From Corynebacterium riegelii (GTDB lineage Bacteria; Actinomycetota; Actinomycetes; Mycobacteriales; Mycobacteriaceae): 64,000 nucleotides of DNA. Both the position numbers and the translations under genes were made by a program. The notes under the pieces were generated by a model. That model saw nothing but the letters and a program-made list of their open reading frames with translations, had not been told where the DNA came from and searched no databases. Location of the stretch: assembly GCF_016728505.1 (NCBI RefSeq), contig NZ_CP068159.1:1984001-2048000 (forward strand), in the 5' to 3' direction. Of the stretch, positions 40,980 through 52,753 are shown piece by piece (position 1 is the first letter of the stretch; each line of letters begins with the position of its first letter).

Positions 40980-42529
40980 CACGTCCCAACCCGGGCCCGT
41001 CTGCCAACCCGCTACGGGCCCTGGATGACACGCGCCTGCCACGTATCGCTGGACCGTCCGGCATGGTCATTTTCGGTGTTACCGGTGACTTGGCTCGCAA
41101 GAAGCTTCTGCCCGCAATCTACGACTTAGCTAGCCGTGGGCTCCTGCCCGCTGGCTTTACGCTCGTTGGCTTCGGTCGCAGGCAATGGTCCAAGCAGGAT
41201 TTCGAAGACTATGTGCGTGATGCTGTAACGGCATCCGCGCGAACTGAGTTCAACGAAAACGTCTGGTCACGGCTTGCTGAGGGCCTGCAGTTTGTCAGCG
41301 GCGCGTTTGATGATGACGCAGCGTTTGACAACCTCGCAGCGTTGCTTGAGCAGATGGATGAGGTGCGTGGCACCGGCGGGAACTGGGCGTTTTATCTCTC
41401 TGTGCCACCGGAGCACTTCGCTAACGTCATCCACCAGTTGGACCGCAGCGGTATGGCTGACCAGCACACCGCGCAGGGCGGTAGCCGTTGGCGTCGTGTG
41501 ATTATTGAGAAGCCGTTTGGCCACGATAAAGCCTCTGCGGTAGAGCTGAACGCTGTGGTCAACTCCGTTTTCCCGGAGAACTCGGTCTTCCGCATTGACC
41601 ACTACCTGGGCAAAGAGACCGTCCAGAACATTTTGGCGTTGCGCTTTTCCAACGAGATGTTTGAGCCGGTGTGGAACTCTCACTACATCGACCACGTCCA
41701 GATCACTATGGCTGAAGACATCGGCCTTGGCGGCCGCGCCGGCTACTACGACGGTATTGGTGCCGCCCGCGACGTGATCCAAAACCACCTGATCCAACTG
41801 TTGGCGTTGGTGGCTATGGAGGAGCCGACGTCGTTTTCACCGAGGCGTCTTAAAGCAGAAAAGCTCAAGGTGCTACGCGCAACAACTGCCGTAGAACCGT
41901 TCGACCGGACAACCGCTCGCGGCCAGTACACGGCTGGGTGGCAGGGCTCGGAATACACAGTGGGCCTGCGTGAGGAGGAAGGGTTTGACCCTGAATCCAC
42001 CACGGAAACGTTCGCGGCGTGCACGCTGCAAATCAACTCCCGGCGCTGGGCGGGCGTGCCGTTTTACCTGCGTACCGGCAAACGCCTAGGACGGCGCGTG
42101 ACTGAAATTGCGCTGGTGTTTAAGCGACCGCCGTACCAGCCGTTTACTGAGGGCCAAACGAACCTGCTGACCAACAACGCCGTGATCATCCGCGTCCAAC
42201 CAGATGAGGGCGTGCTCATGCGCTTCGGGTCGAAGGTGCCGGGCTCCTCGTTCGAAGTCCGCGACGTCAACATGGATTTCTCCTACGACGAGGCCTTCAC
42301 CGAGCAATCCCCCGAGGCCTACGAGCGCCTGATTTTGGACGCACTGTTGGACGAGTCCAGCCTCTTCCCCACCAATGACGAGGTTGAGCGCAGCTGGGAA
42401 ATCCTGGACCCGGTGTTGGAGTACTGGGCCGAGGCTGGGCGGCCGGACGAGTACGCGGCGGGCACGTGGGGGCCACAGTCCGCGCACCGCATGCTAGAAC
42501 AAGATGGCCGTGAATGGAGGCGACCCTAA
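40976..42529 (+). CDS. zwf: Glucose-6-phosphate 1-dehydrogenase
   Basis: 517 aa. Begins the oxidative pentose-phosphate path, giving NADPH. The coenzyme motif is [17 protein letters not shown]; the substrate site is [14 protein letters not shown] with the catalytic His; EKPFGHD is also present. It starts at a GTG overlapping tal and ends directly before opcA, whose product is needed for full activity in corynebacteria. Confidence 0.97.
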   Translation: MTRPNPGPSANPLRALDDTRLPRIAGPSGMVIFGVTGDLARKKLLPAIYDLASRGLLPAGFTLVGFGRRQWSKQDFEDYVRDAVTASARTEFNENVWSRLAEGLQFVSGAFDDDAAFDNLAALLEQMDEVRGTGGNWAFYLSVPPEHFANVIHQLDRSGMADQHTAQGGSRWRRVIIEKPFGHDKASAVELNAVVNSVFPENSVFRIDHYLGKETVQNILALRFSNEMFEPVWNSHYIDHVQITMAEDIGLGGRAGYYDGIGAARDVIQNHLIQLLALVAMEEPTSFSPRRLKAEKLKVLRATTAVEPFDRTTARGQYTAGWQGSEYTVGLREEEGFDPESTTETFAACTLQINSRRWAGVPFYLRTGKRLGRRVTEIALVFKRPPYQPFTEGQTNLLTNNAVIIRVQPDEGVLMRFGSKVPGSSFEVRDVNMDFSYDEAFTEQSPEAYERLILDALLDESSLFPTNDEVERSWEILDPVLEYWAEAGRPDEYAAGTWGPQSAHRMLEQDGREWRRP

Positions 42530-43435
42530 ATGATTCTGACCCTCCCGGACACGACCACAAGACAGATTGCCACCACGTTGGCTGAGGCTCGTGAAAAGGC
42601 CTCAGTGGCGAACGGTCGCGTGCTGACATTGCTGGTTGCCGCCAATGGGAACGACAACGTCGACGTCATCTTGGAGACCGTCCGCAACGCCACACGCAAA
42701 AACCCCGCGCGCGTGCTGGTGTGTCTGCTTGGCAACCCGAAGGCAGAGACCTCCATCGACGCGCTGCTTCTTATTGGTGCTGATGCCGGCGCCTCCGAGA
42801 TTATCGTGATGGAGCTCAACGGCGAACTCACTGAGCATCTTGACGCCGTGGTGACCCCGCTACTGCTGCCCGACACCCCGATTGTTGCCTGGTGGCCAAC
42901 GTTTTCGCCAACGTGCCCTGCCAAGGATCAGATCGGTACGTTGGCGCAGCGACGCATCACCACGTACAGCTCAGCTGCAGCTGCAGCTGATGGATATACG
43001 CCGGGTGATAGTGACATGATGTGGTCGCGCATCACTGCATGGCGCGCAGTGGTGGCTTCCGCGTTGGATCGTTGCCTGGAGTCGAAGGTTGCTGCTGTTG
43101 AGATCTCCGGACTTGCCGATGACCCCAGTGTGGATATCGCCGCCGGCTGGCTGGCTTCGGCGCTCAACGTACCGGTGTCGCGTTCCTCTGCGTCTACGAA
43201 TGCGGATGCGGTGCCCATTGCGAAGTTAACCTTGCACGCTAGCGATGGCGACATCACTGTGGAAACCATCGACGGCAACACGGTCGCAGTTTCCGTCCCC
43301 AACCACCCCACGATGTTTGCGGCCCTGTCAGCGCGTACGGACGCCGAATGCCTCGCCGAGGAGCTTCGCCACCTGGGCCCGGACGCAACGTATGGCCGCG
43401 CGTTACAAGGAGTGAAAATCCATGCAGATTCATAG
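42530..43435 (+). CDS. opcA: OpcA, G6P dehydrogenase assembly/redox-control protein
   Basis: 301 aa. An OpcA/Glc6PD-assembly family protein: WWPTFSPTCPAKDQIGTLAQRRI is a recognisable block, and the Arg/Ala-rich SRITAWRAVVASALDRCLE helix follows. It forms a complex with Zwf and increases its activity. Its ATG directly follows the zwf stop and its end overlaps pgl by 14 nt. Members lack a known catalytic site, and none is seen here. Confidence 0.95.
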   Translation: MILTLPDTTTRQIATTLAEAREKASVANGRVLTLLVAANGNDNVDVILETVRNATRKNPARVLVCLLGNPKAETSIDALLLIGADAGASEIIVMELNGELTEHLDAVVTPLLLPDTPIVAWWPTFSPTCPAKDQIGTLAQRRITTYSSAAAAADGYTPGDSDMMWSRITAWRAVVASALDRCLESKVAAVEISGLADDPSVDIAAGWLASALNVPVSRSSASTNADAVPIAKLTLHASDGDITVETIDGNTVAVSVPNHPTMFAALSARTDAECLAEELRHLGPDATYGRALQGVKIHADS

Positions 43436-44135
43436 GTTCCCAGAGCTTTCTTTGCTTATCGACGCCACGTCGTCCCACCTCACCTCACTCATCCAAACCC
43501 TGCAAACAGATGGCGGCGAAGCTCGCATCGTGCTCACCGGCGGCACAGCTGGCATCGCCCTGTTGAAGCGCGTGGCTGAGCTTGCCGCGGCTGGCGCTGC
43601 AATCGACTGGTCACGCGTACACGTCTTCTTCGGCGATGAGCGCAACGTACCTGGTACGCACCCGGACTCCAACGAGGGACAGGCCCGCGAGGCGCTTTTG
43701 TCGCACGTTGACATCCCGGAGGCCAACATCCACGGCTACCGCCTGGACGGCGGGAACATGTCTGATGCCGTTGAGGCATACTCGCGCACGATTGCAACGT
43801 TTGCGCCGGACGGTTTCGACCTTCATCTTTTGGGCATGGGCGGCGAAGGACACATCAATTCCCTATTCCCCCGCACTGATGCAGTCCGCGAAGAGAGCGC
43901 AACTGTCGTTGCTGTCACCGATTCACCGAAGCCGCCCGCGGAGCGTGCATCGTTGACGTTGCCTGCTGTACGCAGCGCGGATCGCGTGTGGTTTTTGGTC
44001 TCCGGCGCGGAGAAGGCGGAAGCCACAGCTGCGCTCGTCGCAAATGCGGACCCGCTTGACTGGCCCTGTGCCGGCGCGCGTGGCGTGAAGGAAACCGTTC
44101 TCTACGTCACCGAGGACGCCGCAAGCCAGCTATAA
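43422..44135 (+). CDS. pgl: 6-phosphogluconolactonase (DevB type)
   Basis: 237 aa. Hydrolyses 6-phosphogluconolactone made by Zwf. Glucosamine-6-P-isomerase-like motifs are VLTGGTAGIALLKRV, VHVFFGDERNVPGTHPDSNEG and LGMGGEGHINSLFPRT. Its start is inside opcA. Last gene of the operon; a strong terminator follows. The codons for FLLIDAT-type sequence (SLLIDATSS) near the start hold the longest perfect copy of the dispersed motif (43451-43470). Confidence 0.96.
   Translation: MQIHRFPELSLLIDATSSHLTSLIQTLQTDGGEARIVLTGGTAGIALLKRVAELAAAGAAIDWSRVHVFFGDERNVPGTHPDSNEGQAREALLSHVDIPEANIHGYRLDGGNMSDAVEAYSRTIATFAPDGFDLHLLGMGGEGHINSLFPRTDAVREESATVVAVTDSPKPPAERASLTLPAVRSADRVWFLVSGAEKAEATAALVANADPLDWPCAGARGVKETVLYVTEDAASQL
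43451..43470 (+). repeat. Dispersed motif copy (full length, best match)
   Basis: TTTGCTTATCGACGCCACGT in pgl. Confidence 0.85.
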
Positions 44136-44138
44136 CAA

Positions 44139-44179
44139 AACTCCCCGCCACCAACGAAAGGTGTGCGGGGAGTTCTTTG
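44139..44179. terminator. Bidirectional terminator between pgl and secG
   Basis: The stem AACTCCCCGC-CACC pairs with GGTG-T-GCGGGGAGTT around the loop AACGAAA, with CTTTG following on the plus strand and a short T-rich flank on the other strand. It separates convergent operons. Confidence 0.85.
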
Positions 44180-44197
44180 TGCGTTAGCGGTGTCGGC

Positions 44198-44446
44198 CTA
44201 GGTCAGCGCCGGCGTGGCAAATGCGTGAATCAGGTTCAAACCAATGATGCACGCGATCCAGATGAGCGCCAGGATCACGGTGACGCGATCCAGGTTCTTC
44301 TCCACCGTGGTGGAGCCAGAGAGGTTAGCCTGCACGCCGCCACCGAACAGGCTGGACAGGCCGCCGCCCTTGCCCTTGTGCAGGAGCACGAAGACCGTCA
44401 TCAAAATGGACGAGACGACCAGCACAATCTCCAGCGTGAGCGTCAT
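44198..44446 (-). CDS. secG: Preprotein translocase subunit SecG
   Basis: 82 aa from the ATG at 44446 (GAGGAGGG upstream). Two membrane helices flank the conserved LLHKGKGGGLSSLFGGG segment. Part of the SecYEG channel. Last gene of the gap-pgk-tpi-secG cluster. In C. glutamicum ppc lies between tpi and secG; here tpi and secG are adjacent. Confidence 0.95.
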   Translation of the reverse strand: MTLTLEIVLVVSSILMTVFVLLHKGKGGGLSSLFGGGVQANLSGSTTVEKNLDRVTVILALIWIACIIGLNLIHAFATPALT

Positions 44447-44513
44447 GCGCAAAACCCTCCTCGGGTAGACAACCTTGTAACCTCTGCAGATCCTACACCA
44501 CTAGCGGCGATAC

Positions 44514-45293
44514 CTAGGAAACGGACACGGCCTGTGCTGCAGCAGCTGCCAGGCGTGCGAAATCCTGACCGTCCAGCGAAGCGCCGCCGACGAGACCGCC
44601 GTCAACATCTGCCTCACCGATGATCTCTGCCACGGTGTCCGCCTTGACGGAACCGCCGTAGAGGATGCGGATGGCGTCGGCGGTGGCGTCGTCCGAAAGC
44701 TCACGAACCAGCTCACGGATGGCGTGGCACACTTCCTGTGCGTCTGCAGCAGAAGCCACCTTACCGGTGCCAATCGCCCACACCGGCTCGTAGGCAATCA
44801 CAACCTCGGACAGGTCCAAGCCCTTGAGGGATTCGCGGGTCTGCTCCACAACGTAGGAAACGTGCTCGCCGGCCTCACGGATCTCAAGCGGCTCACCAAC
44901 GCACACAATCGGCGTCATGCCGTGAGCAATCGCCTTCGCAGCCTTCGCCGCAACCAGCTCGTTGGACTCGTTGTGGTACTCACGACGCTCCGAGTGACCA
45001 ACTACCACCCACGTGCAGCCGAGCTTCTCCAGCATGCTTGCAGAGATCTCGCCCGTGTAGGCGCCGTTGTCGTGCTGGGAGACGTCCTGTGCACCGTAGG
45101 TGATGGACAGCTTGTCGCCTTCCACCAGGGTCTGCACAGAACGCAGATCCGTAAACGGCACCATCAGGGCAACATCGACGTACTCGTAGCCGTCCTTAGG
45201 AAACGCAAAAGCAAGCTTCTGCGCGCTCTGGATCGCCTCCAAGTGGTCATGGTTCATCTTCCAGTTACCAGCAATCAGCGGGGTGCGTGCCAT
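44514..45293 (-). CDS. tpiA: Triosephosphate isomerase
   Basis: 259 aa. Interconverts DHAP and glyceraldehyde-3-phosphate. The catalytic residues are Lys in AGNWKMN, His in VVGHSERR and Glu in [13 protein letters not shown]; the phosphate-binding YGGSVKADT is present. Lies 14 nt after pgk with AAGGAGAG as ribosome site. Confidence 0.98.
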   Translation of the reverse strand: MARTPLIAGNWKMNHDHLEAIQSAQKLAFAFPKDGYEYVDVALMVPFTDLRSVQTLVEGDKLSITYGAQDVSQHDNGAYTGEISASMLEKLGCTWVVVGHSERREYHNESNELVAAKAAKAIAHGMTPIVCVGEPLEIREAGEHVSYVVEQTRESLKGLDLSEVVIAYEPVWAIGTGKVASAADAQEVCHAIRELVRELSDDATADAIRILYGGSVKADTVAEIIGEADVDGGLVGGASLDGQDFARLAAAAAQAVSVS

Positions 45294-45307
45294 AACTTCA
45301 ACTCTCC

Positions 45308-46525
45308 TTACTTCGAAAGAACGGATACGCCGGGCAGTTCCTTGCCCTCAATGAGCTCCAGCGATGCGCCACCGCCGGTGGAGATGTGGCTGAAGCCGTC
45401 CTCATCCAGGCCCAGCAGGCGTACGGACGCCGCGGAGTCACCACCACCGACAACCGTGAAGGAACCATTGTCCTTGGTTGCCGCGATCATGGCGTCTGCG
45501 ACGGCCTTCGTGCCGTCCGCAAAGTTCGGGAACTCGAAGACGCCCATTGGGCCGTTCCAAAACACCGTCTTGGAGTCCTTGATGGCGTCTGCGTAGTTCT
45601 TGGCCGTCTCCGGGCCAATGTCAAGGCCCATCCAGCCCTCCGGGATCTCGTCCAGGCCGACGATCTTCTTCTCCGCGTCCTTGGCAAACTCTGGCGCAGC
45701 CGCAACGTCCACAGGCAGCAGCAGCTTCTCGCCGTACTTCGCCATGAGCTCCTTGCAGGTGTCAATCATGTCTTCCTGCAGCAGCGACTTCTGCACGTTG
45801 TGGCCCTGGGCGGCGAGGAAGGTGTAGCACATGCCACCGCCGATGATGACCTTGTCGGCCTTCTCCGCCAGCGCTTCAATCACACCGAGCTTATCGGAGA
45901 CCTTGGAACCGCCGAGCACCACCACGTACGGGTGCTCAGGCACGTCCTTAACCTTGGACAGCGTCTCCACTTCCTTCTCCACCAAAAAGCCTGCGTACGC
46001 CGGAAGCTTCTTCGCCACGTCGTACACAGAGGTCTGTGCGCGGTGGACAACGCCGAAGCCGTCGGAGACGAACGCACCGTCGTCGGCAGCCAGTGCAGCC
46101 AGTTCCTCGGCGAACTCCGCACGCTCAGCCTCATCCTTTGAGGTCTCACGCGGATCAAAGCGCACGTTTTCCACCAGCATGATCTCGCCTTCAGTCAAAC
46201 CGTTGGCGCGCTCGTGTGCGTCCTCACCACTGACATCACCGGCCAGCGCGACGAACTGGCCCAGACGCTCAGACAGCGCCTCTGCCACAGGCGCCAGCGA
46301 GTACTTCGGGTTGACCTCGCCTTTCGGGCGGCCCAGGTGTGCCATGACAATCACCTTTGCGCCGCCATCGAGCAGCGCCTTCAGTGTTGGCAGTGATGCG
46401 TCAATGCGGCCTGGGTCGGTGATGTTGCCATTGTCGTCCAACGGAACGTTGAAGTCGGAGCGGACAAGGACGTGGCGGCCGTCCACGCCTTCGTCGATAA
46501 GCTGCTGCAGTGTCTTCGTAGCCAT
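45308..46525 (-). CDS. pgk: Phosphoglycerate kinase
   Basis: 405 aa. Makes ATP from 1,3-bisphosphoglycerate. Family blocks are [15 protein letters not shown], the [10 protein letters not shown] substrate motif, [10 protein letters not shown] and the C-terminal [15 protein letters not shown]. Preceded by AAGGAGAAA. Separated from gap by an intercistronic hairpin, which should make gap message more abundant than pgk message. Confidence 0.98.
   Translation of the reverse strand: MATKTLQQLIDEGVDGRHVLVRSDFNVPLDDNGNITDPGRIDASLPTLKALLDGGAKVIVMAHLGRPKGEVNPKYSLAPVAEALSERLGQFVALAGDVSGEDAHERANGLTEGEIMLVENVRFDPRETSKDEAERAEFAEELAALAADDGAFVSDGFGVVHRAQTSVYDVAKKLPAYAGFLVEKEVETLSKVKDVPEHPYVVVLGGSKVSDKLGVIEALAEKADKVIIGGGMCYTFLAAQGHNVQKSLLQEDMIDTCKELMAKYGEKLLLPVDVAAAPEFAKDAEKKIVGLDEIPEGWMGLDIGPETAKNYADAIKDSKTVFWNGPMGVFEFPNFADGTKAVADAMIAATKDNGSFTVVGGGDSAASVRLLGLDEDGFSHISTGGGASLELIEGKELPGVSVLSK
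46492..46502 (-). repeat. Dispersed motif core
   Basis: CGTCGATAAGC in pgk; flanks do not match. Confidence 0.5.
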
Positions 46526-46540
46526 AAAGGTTTCTCCTTG

Positions 46541-46584
46541 AAAGAAAGGGCCCGCAAAGTGCGCAGTTGCACTTCACCGGGCCC
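46541..46584 (-). terminator. Hairpin with T-rich tail between gap and pgk
   Basis: On the minus strand GGGCCCG (complement of 46578-46584) pairs with CGGGCCC (46548-46554), with an inner AAGTGC/GCACTT stem, followed by TTTCTTTC. It looks like a partial terminator within the operon, or an end-protecting structure for gap mRNA. Confidence 0.65.
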
Positions 46585-46598
46585 AAAACAACGTGGTG

Positions 46599-47624
<1,026 letters not shown>

Positions 47625-47704
47625 TCAATGTTGAGATGTATTACCGCAAACCAGTGTAGCCAGCTAGCCCATGTGTTGCAGAAGAAGACGCAGATTAGTA
47701 CCAC

Positions 47705-48712
47705 CTATTTGGAGGGTGGTTCAGTGGCATCCTGTGCAGCCTTTGCCGCCACCACTGCGGCCTGCGTGTCAGGGATACACAATTCTTCAGCACGCTTATC
47801 TGCCAGCGACAACAAGCGACGGATCCTGCCGGCGACAGCATCCTTGGTCATCTGCGGATCAGCCAAACGGCCAAGCTCTTCCAAGGAGGCGACACGGTGC
47901 TCGACGCGCAGGAAGCCTGCTTCCGCCAGGTGCTCCGGCACATCGTCTCCAAGAATCTCGAGCGCACGCTCAACGCGCAGCGCGGCAGTAGCAGCTGCCT
48001 GTGCAGAGCGGCGCGTGTTCGCGTCATCGAAGGTGGCAAGACGCTGGCCCTCGTGGGCGCTTGCTTGTTTTGCTTCGCGCTTTTCATCCCATTCGATGCG
48101 CGTGCGCGGGGCCCCCATGCGGCTCAGCAAGATGCCAATAGTTTCACCGTCGCGAATATAGACGCGCTCTACTCCCCTGGTCTCACGGGTTTTCGCCGCC
48201 ACGCTCAACCGACGCGCCAGGCCCACAAGGGCAAGCGCGGCCTCCTGGCCCGGACACGCAACATCCAGAGCACCAGTGCGGCCCGGTTCACTGAGGGACC
48301 CGCGTGCGAGAAACGCCCCGCGCCACGCAGCTTCCACACACGTAATCGGCCCGGAGATTACCTGCCGGGGCATACCGACAACAGCGTGGCCAGAGGGCGT
48401 AACCAGCTTGAGGCGGCGAATCACGTCGTGGGCTCCCTCGGTTACGGTGACCTGGTACCGGGTCTCGCGGCTAACGGTGCCCGGCTCAATGGTGGCGATC
48501 TCGCACTCCGCGTTGCACAGTTCCTCGAGGAAGAGCACAAGACGCTGTGCCACCGCACGCTCCCCAAAGTCACAGGTAATCGCGATACCCCGCGGGGTGG
48601 ATGAAAACTCGCCGGCGAAACGGATCATTGCCGTTGCCTCTGCTGCCCGAGCTTCAGCCGTTGTCCGGTGTACTCCCAGCAACTCGTCTTTCACCTTTGC
48701 GGTCAGCGCCAC
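47705..48712 (-). CDS. whiA: DNA-binding protein WhiA
   Basis: 335 aa from the GTG at 48712 (GGAAGG 10 nt upstream); the start 8 codons earlier lacks support. The LAGLIDADG-like N-terminal domain (ALTAKVKDELLGV, CVEAAWRGAFLARGSLSEPG) is followed by a C-terminal HTH (ILGDDVPEHLAEAGFLRVEHR, SLEELGRLADPQMTKDAVAGRIRRLL). Regulates cell division and, in Streptomyces, sporulation. It forms the usual actinobacterial whiA-yvcK-rapZ-uvrC group. Confidence 0.96.
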   Translation of the reverse strand: MALTAKVKDELLGVHRTTAEARAAEATAMIRFAGEFSSTPRGIAITCDFGERAVAQRLVLFLEELCNAECEIATIEPGTVSRETRYQVTVTEGAHDVIRRLKLVTPSGHAVVGMPRQVISGPITCVEAAWRGAFLARGSLSEPGRTGALDVACPGQEAALALVGLARRLSVAAKTRETRGVERVYIRDGETIGILLSRMGAPRTRIEWDEKREAKQASAHEGQRLATFDDANTRRSAQAAATAALRVERALEILGDDVPEHLAEAGFLRVEHRVASLEELGRLADPQMTKDAVAGRIRRLLSLADKRAEELCIPDTQAAVVAAKAAQDATEPPSK

Positions 48713-48752
48713 CTGTTTATATCCTTCCCAAGCCAAAAAACAGACACTAAGT

Positions 48753-49733
48753 CTAGCGTGCTTCCGTGAGCTTCAGCAGGGCGGTAGCCAGCTTCTGTGG
48801 ATCGTGCCGATGGGACAGCGCCCCGTTGCTATCAAGCTCACGCATATCGCAGAAGCGCACTTCAGCATCCACCTTGGCTGCGGCGCGCCGCAGGTACTCC
48901 CGCTCGCCCTCGCTCATGCTTATCGACGAATCCGCGAGGAAATAATCCACATGCAAATTCGGCGCGTGCTGCGCAAACACATGCAGGTGGCGCTCAGCCG
49001 AAAACCCGTGGGTCTCCCCCGCTTCCGGCGAAAGGTTCAAGACAACTGCCACCGTCGCCTCTGTGGTGTTGAGCGCCTCAACAATTTCCGGCACCAACAA
49101 ATGCGGGATGACGGAAGAGAACCACGACCCGGGGCCGATGGTGACCACGTCAGCGTCCTTAATCGCCTGCACCGCCTCAGGTGAAGCAGCGGGGTGGTCT
49201 GGGAGGACGCGCACTCGCCGTACGGCTCCTGGCGTTGTGGCAACAGCCACCTGGCCGCGTACAGAGCGAAGCACCCGCGGATCATCATCAAGCCCGGCAA
49301 CGTCTGCTTCAATCTCCAGTGGAATCGGACACACCGGAATCACCCGGCCAACGGAGCCTGTCCACTCCGCCACCACGTCGAGCGCCTGCTGCATACTGCC
49401 AAACTTTTCAGCAAGACCAGCCAAGATGAGGTTGCCCACAGCGTGGCCCGCCATCGCGCCATGCCCTCCGAAGCGGTGCTGCAGCGCCTCACGCCACAGT
49501 GCGCCACCATCTGAATCTTCTGTCAGCGCGGCAAGCGCCATCCGGAGGTCCCCCGGCGGCACGATACTCATCTCGCGGCGCAAGCGCCCGGATGACCCTC
49601 CATCATCTGCCACCGTAACTACGGCGTTGATAAACGAGGCACCTGCGCAACGGGCAGCGCGCAACGTTTGGTAGAGCCCGTGGCCGCCCCCAAGACAGGT
49701 AAATACTGGTGATTGAGCGTCCGTATTGGTCAC
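48753..49733 (-). CDS. yvcK: YvcK/CofD-like protein (gluconeogenesis/cell-shape factor)
   Basis: 326 aa. CofD-like fold: FTCLGGGHGLYQTLRAAR at the N-terminus, VTVADDGGSSGRLR, and GPGSWFSSVIPHLLV later. YvcK proteins bind UDP-sugars and affect cell wall synthesis on gluconeogenic substrates. A GTG start has GGAGAAAGG upstream. Codons for SSISMS (TCG TCG ATA AGC) contain a rare ATA and a copy of the dispersed motif core (48918-48928). Confidence 0.95.
   Translation of the reverse strand: MTNTDAQSPVFTCLGGGHGLYQTLRAARCAGASFINAVVTVADDGGSSGRLRREMSIVPPGDLRMALAALTEDSDGGALWREALQHRFGGHGAMAGHAVGNLILAGLAEKFGSMQQALDVVAEWTGSVGRVIPVCPIPLEIEADVAGLDDDPRVLRSVRGQVAVATTPGAVRRVRVLPDHPAASPEAVQAIKDADVVTIGPGSWFSSVIPHLLVPEIVEALNTTEATVAVVLNLSPEAGETHGFSAERHLHVFAQHAPNLHVDYFLADSSISMSEGEREYLRRAAAKVDAEVRFCDMRELDSNGALSHRHDPQKLATALLKLTEAR
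48918..48928 (+). repeat. Dispersed motif core
   Basis: GCTTATCGACG, antisense in yvcK, with TCG ATA AGC sense codons. Confidence 0.6.
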
Positions 49734-49773
49734 GAAAACAGCCTTTCTCCGTTTGTGTTTGGCGTGCTCGTGC

Positions 49774-50643
49774 CTAGTGGCGTTCCAGATCGCGATGGAT
49801 CACACTGACATCCACATTGCCCTGTTGCCGCAGGCGCTTCCCAATAGCTTCTGATACCGCAACGGAACGGTGGTGACCTCCGGTGCAGCCCACGCCTACG
49901 GTGATGAAGTCCTTGCCCTCGTGGCGGTAGCCAGCAAGCGTGCTGGTGAGTAGCGAAACGAAGTTATCTACGTACTCCGTGGCACCCGGCTGCGAGAGCA
50001 CATAGTCCGCCACGGGCTTGTCCACACCGCGGTACTCGCGCAGCTCCTCAATCCAGTACGGATTAGGCAGAAAACGCACGTCCACCACAATGTCCGCGTC
50101 GCGCGGGGAGCCGTGCTTAAAGCCGAAGGACTCCAAGGTGACGTGCTGGCGATCTGCCGGCAACTCCCCCACAGATGCCTCCACAGCGCGGCGAAGATCG
50201 TGCACCGACAGGTTGGAGGTATCAATGATCACGTCTGCCCGATTGCGCATCTCTTCAAGCATTTCGCGCTCGCGCTCAATGCCCGTGGACAACGTGTCAT
50301 CACCCTGCAACGGGTGCGTGCGGCGCACCGAATCAAAGCGGCGAATCAGCACGTCATCGCGCGCCTCTAAAAACAAAACAAACGGCGAGTAACCGCGTTC
50401 CCTCAACACGTCGACGGTTTCCACCATCGAACCGTTGAAGTCATCAGCACGCACATCAGTGACTACTGCGAGCCGCTCAACTGGAGAATCCTCGGCTGCG
50501 GCTAGATCTACAAGCTCCAGAATCAGCTGCGGCGGCAAGTTCTGGGAGACGAAGAACCCTTTGTCTTCAAACACCTTTGCCGCAGTGGACAGGCCACCAC
50601 CTGAGAGGCCCGTGATGATCACCGGTCGGATATTTTCGCGCAT
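49774..50643 (-). CDS. rapZ: RapZ-family nucleotide-binding protein
   Basis: 289 aa from the ATG at 50643, 7 nt after TAGGAT. The N-terminal P-loop region reads [20 protein letters not shown]: the invariant Walker A Lys is replaced by Leu. The C-terminal domain has [20 protein letters not shown], the conserved sugar-phosphate-binding region. In E. coli RapZ directs GlmZ decay in response to glucosamine-6-phosphate; that RNA does not exist here, so the role is open. It sits between uvrC and yvcK as in other Actinobacteria. Confidence 0.93.
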   Translation of the reverse strand: MRENIRPVIITGLSGGGLSTAAKVFEDKGFFVSQNLPPQLILELVDLAAAEDSPVERLAVVTDVRADDFNGSMVETVDVLRERGYSPFVLFLEARDDVLIRRFDSVRRTHPLQGDDTLSTGIEREREMLEEMRNRADVIIDTSNLSVHDLRRAVEASVGELPADRQHVTLESFGFKHGSPRDADIVVDVRFLPNPYWIEELREYRGVDKPVADYVLSQPGATEYVDNFVSLLTSTLAGYRHEGKDFITVGVGCTGGHHRSVAVSEAIGKRLRQQGNVDVSVIHRDLERH

Positions 50644-50680
50644 GTGCCCCATCCTAACCGCTGCAGGAGCCAAGCAACCC

Positions 50681-52744
50681 CTACTTCTGCAAGTGCTGGA
50701 AAATCACCTCAGCAAGCTTTGGCCCTACGCCCTTGACCTGTTGAATCTCCTCTTGCGTGGCTTCCTTGAGTTTCTTCACCGAGCCGAAGTGCTTCACCAG
50801 ATCAGTGCGACGCGTCGGTCCAAGGCCCGGGATGTCGTCCAGCACCGATGCCCGCATCCGCTTGGAGCGCTGCTGGCGGTGGTAGGTGATGGCAAAGCGG
50901 TGTGCTTCGTCGCGAATCTGCTGGAGCAGATACATGCCTTCGGAGTTACGCGCCAAAATCAGCGGCTCATCGTCGTCGGGAATCCACACCTCTTCGAGGC
51001 GCTTAGCTAGGCCAATCAGCTGGACGTCTACAATCCCCAGCTCATCAAACACCGCCTGCGCGGCGTTGACCTGGGGTTTGCCACCGTCCACGATGAACAG
51101 CTGCGGCGGGTACGCAAATCGCTTTGTCCCGCCGGCGGTTTCATCGGCCTCGTCTGCAAACTCCTGGGCTTCCTGCACCTCATCCGGATTCGCCAGCTTG
51201 TCCTCGTTGTAGCGTTTGAAGCGGCGACGGGTGACCTCGGCGATGGAGCCCACGTCATCTGAGCGGCCATCGCCAGCTGCTTCCTTGATGCGGTAGCGGC
51301 GGTAGTCGTTCTTCTTCGGCAGCCCATCCTCGAACACCACGAGCGACGCCACCACGTCCGTACCCTGAATATGCGAAATATCCGTGCACTCAATGCGCAG
51401 TGGGGCCTCATCCATCATCAGTGCGTCCTGGATGTCTTGCAGCGCCTGGCTTCGCGCAGTCAGATCGCCCACGCGCTTGAGCTTGTGCTGGTGCAGCGCC
51501 TCAGCGGCGTTTTTGTGCACCGTTTCCATCAGTGCGCGCTTGTCGCCGCGCTGCGGAACGCGCACCTCAACCGGGCCACCACGCAACTGTGTCAGCAGCG
51601 TTTCCACATCGGAGGGCTCCTCCGGCAACACCTCAACCAAGATCTCGCGCGGTACCGGGATCGGCGCTTTCACCGCGGCGCGGGATTCCTGGTCAACGCC
51701 ACGGCGGCGAACCTTTTGCTCCTCAATGCGCTGGTCTTCCTCCGCCTCCTGCCGGGAACGTTCAACGGCATCCGAGTAGTACTGCACGAGGAAGTTCTGC
51801 ATCAACGTCGGCAGCGCTGGGTCCTCTGCGCCTTCCTCAAGGCGCTCCATCGAGCCCGGCTCATCCCCGGTCTTCTCCACAACCCAGCCGCGCTGGGAAC
51901 GGATGCGGCCGTCGCGAACGTTGAAAATCTGTACTGCCGCCTCCAGTTCGTCGGTGGCAAAGGCGATGATGTCCGCATCGGTGTCTTGGGATAACACCAC
52001 AGTCTGGCGTTCCATGACTTTGTTGACAGCCCCGAGATCGTCCCGAAGCCGGGCAGCTTTTTCAAACTCAAGGTTTTCCGCAGCTGTGTGCATCTGCTCA
52101 GTGATGCCGCGAACCAGCGCGTCCGTACGCCCAGACATAAAGCCCATGAAGCCTGCGACAATGTCGTCGTACTCTGATTCGCTGACGCGTCCCACGCAGG
52201 GTGCTGCGCACTTGTCGATGTAGCCAAGCAAACACGGCCGCCCAAGGGATTCGTGGCGGTTAAACACACCGTTCGAGCACGTGCGGATAGGAAACACGCG
52301 CGTGAGCAGATCCAGCGTTTCGCGCACCGCCCACGCATGGGAGTACGGGCCGAAATAGCGCACACCTTTACGCTTGGGGCCCCGGTAGAAAAACGCGCGA
52401 GGGTAGCGTTCCTTCACGCTGACGGCAAGCATGGGGTACGTCTTGTCGTCGCGGTACATGACGTTAAACCACGGATCAAAACGCTTAATCCACGTGTATT
52501 CCAACGCCAGCGCCTCAACCTCAGAGGCGACCACCGTCCACTCCACGCTGGCTGCGGTAAACACCATCTGGCGCGTCCGCGGGTGCAGCGTGTTCGGCGG
52601 CTGGAAGTAATTGTTCAGGCGCGCACGCAGGCTTTTGGCCTTGCCCACGTAGATCACGCGGCCCGAAGCATCGCGGAATTTGTAGACGCCCGGCTCCGTA
52701 GGGATAGTCCCCGGCGCCGGACGGTAATCCTTTGGGTTTGCCAC
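50681..52744 (-). CDS. uvrC: Excinuclease ABC subunit C
   Basis: 687 aa. Makes both incisions in nucleotide excision repair. Domains in order are GIY-YIG nuclease ([20 protein letters not shown]), the UVR UvrB-binding helix pair (about residues 205-240, [18 protein letters not shown]), the RNase H-like domain with [16 protein letters not shown] and [13 protein letters not shown], and C-terminal HhH motifs ([32 protein letters not shown]). First of the uvrC-rapZ-yvcK-whiA run. Confidence 0.98.
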   Translation of the reverse strand: MANPKDYRPAPGTIPTEPGVYKFRDASGRVIYVGKAKSLRARLNNYFQPPNTLHPRTRQMVFTAASVEWTVVASEVEALALEYTWIKRFDPWFNVMYRDDKTYPMLAVSVKERYPRAFFYRGPKRKGVRYFGPYSHAWAVRETLDLLTRVFPIRTCSNGVFNRHESLGRPCLLGYIDKCAAPCVGRVSESEYDDIVAGFMGFMSGRTDALVRGITEQMHTAAENLEFEKAARLRDDLGAVNKVMERQTVVLSQDTDADIIAFATDELEAAVQIFNVRDGRIRSQRGWVVEKTGDEPGSMERLEEGAEDPALPTLMQNFLVQYYSDAVERSRQEAEEDQRIEEQKVRRRGVDQESRAAVKAPIPVPREILVEVLPEEPSDVETLLTQLRGGPVEVRVPQRGDKRALMETVHKNAAEALHQHKLKRVGDLTARSQALQDIQDALMMDEAPLRIECTDISHIQGTDVVASLVVFEDGLPKKNDYRRYRIKEAAGDGRSDDVGSIAEVTRRRFKRYNEDKLANPDEVQEAQEFADEADETAGGTKRFAYPPQLFIVDGGKPQVNAAQAVFDELGIVDVQLIGLAKRLEEVWIPDDDEPLILARNSEGMYLLQQIRDEAHRFAITYHRQQRSKRMRASVLDDIPGLGPTRRTDLVKHFGSVKKLKEATQEEIQQVKGVGPKLAEVIFQHLQK

Positions 52745-52753
52745 CGCTACCCG

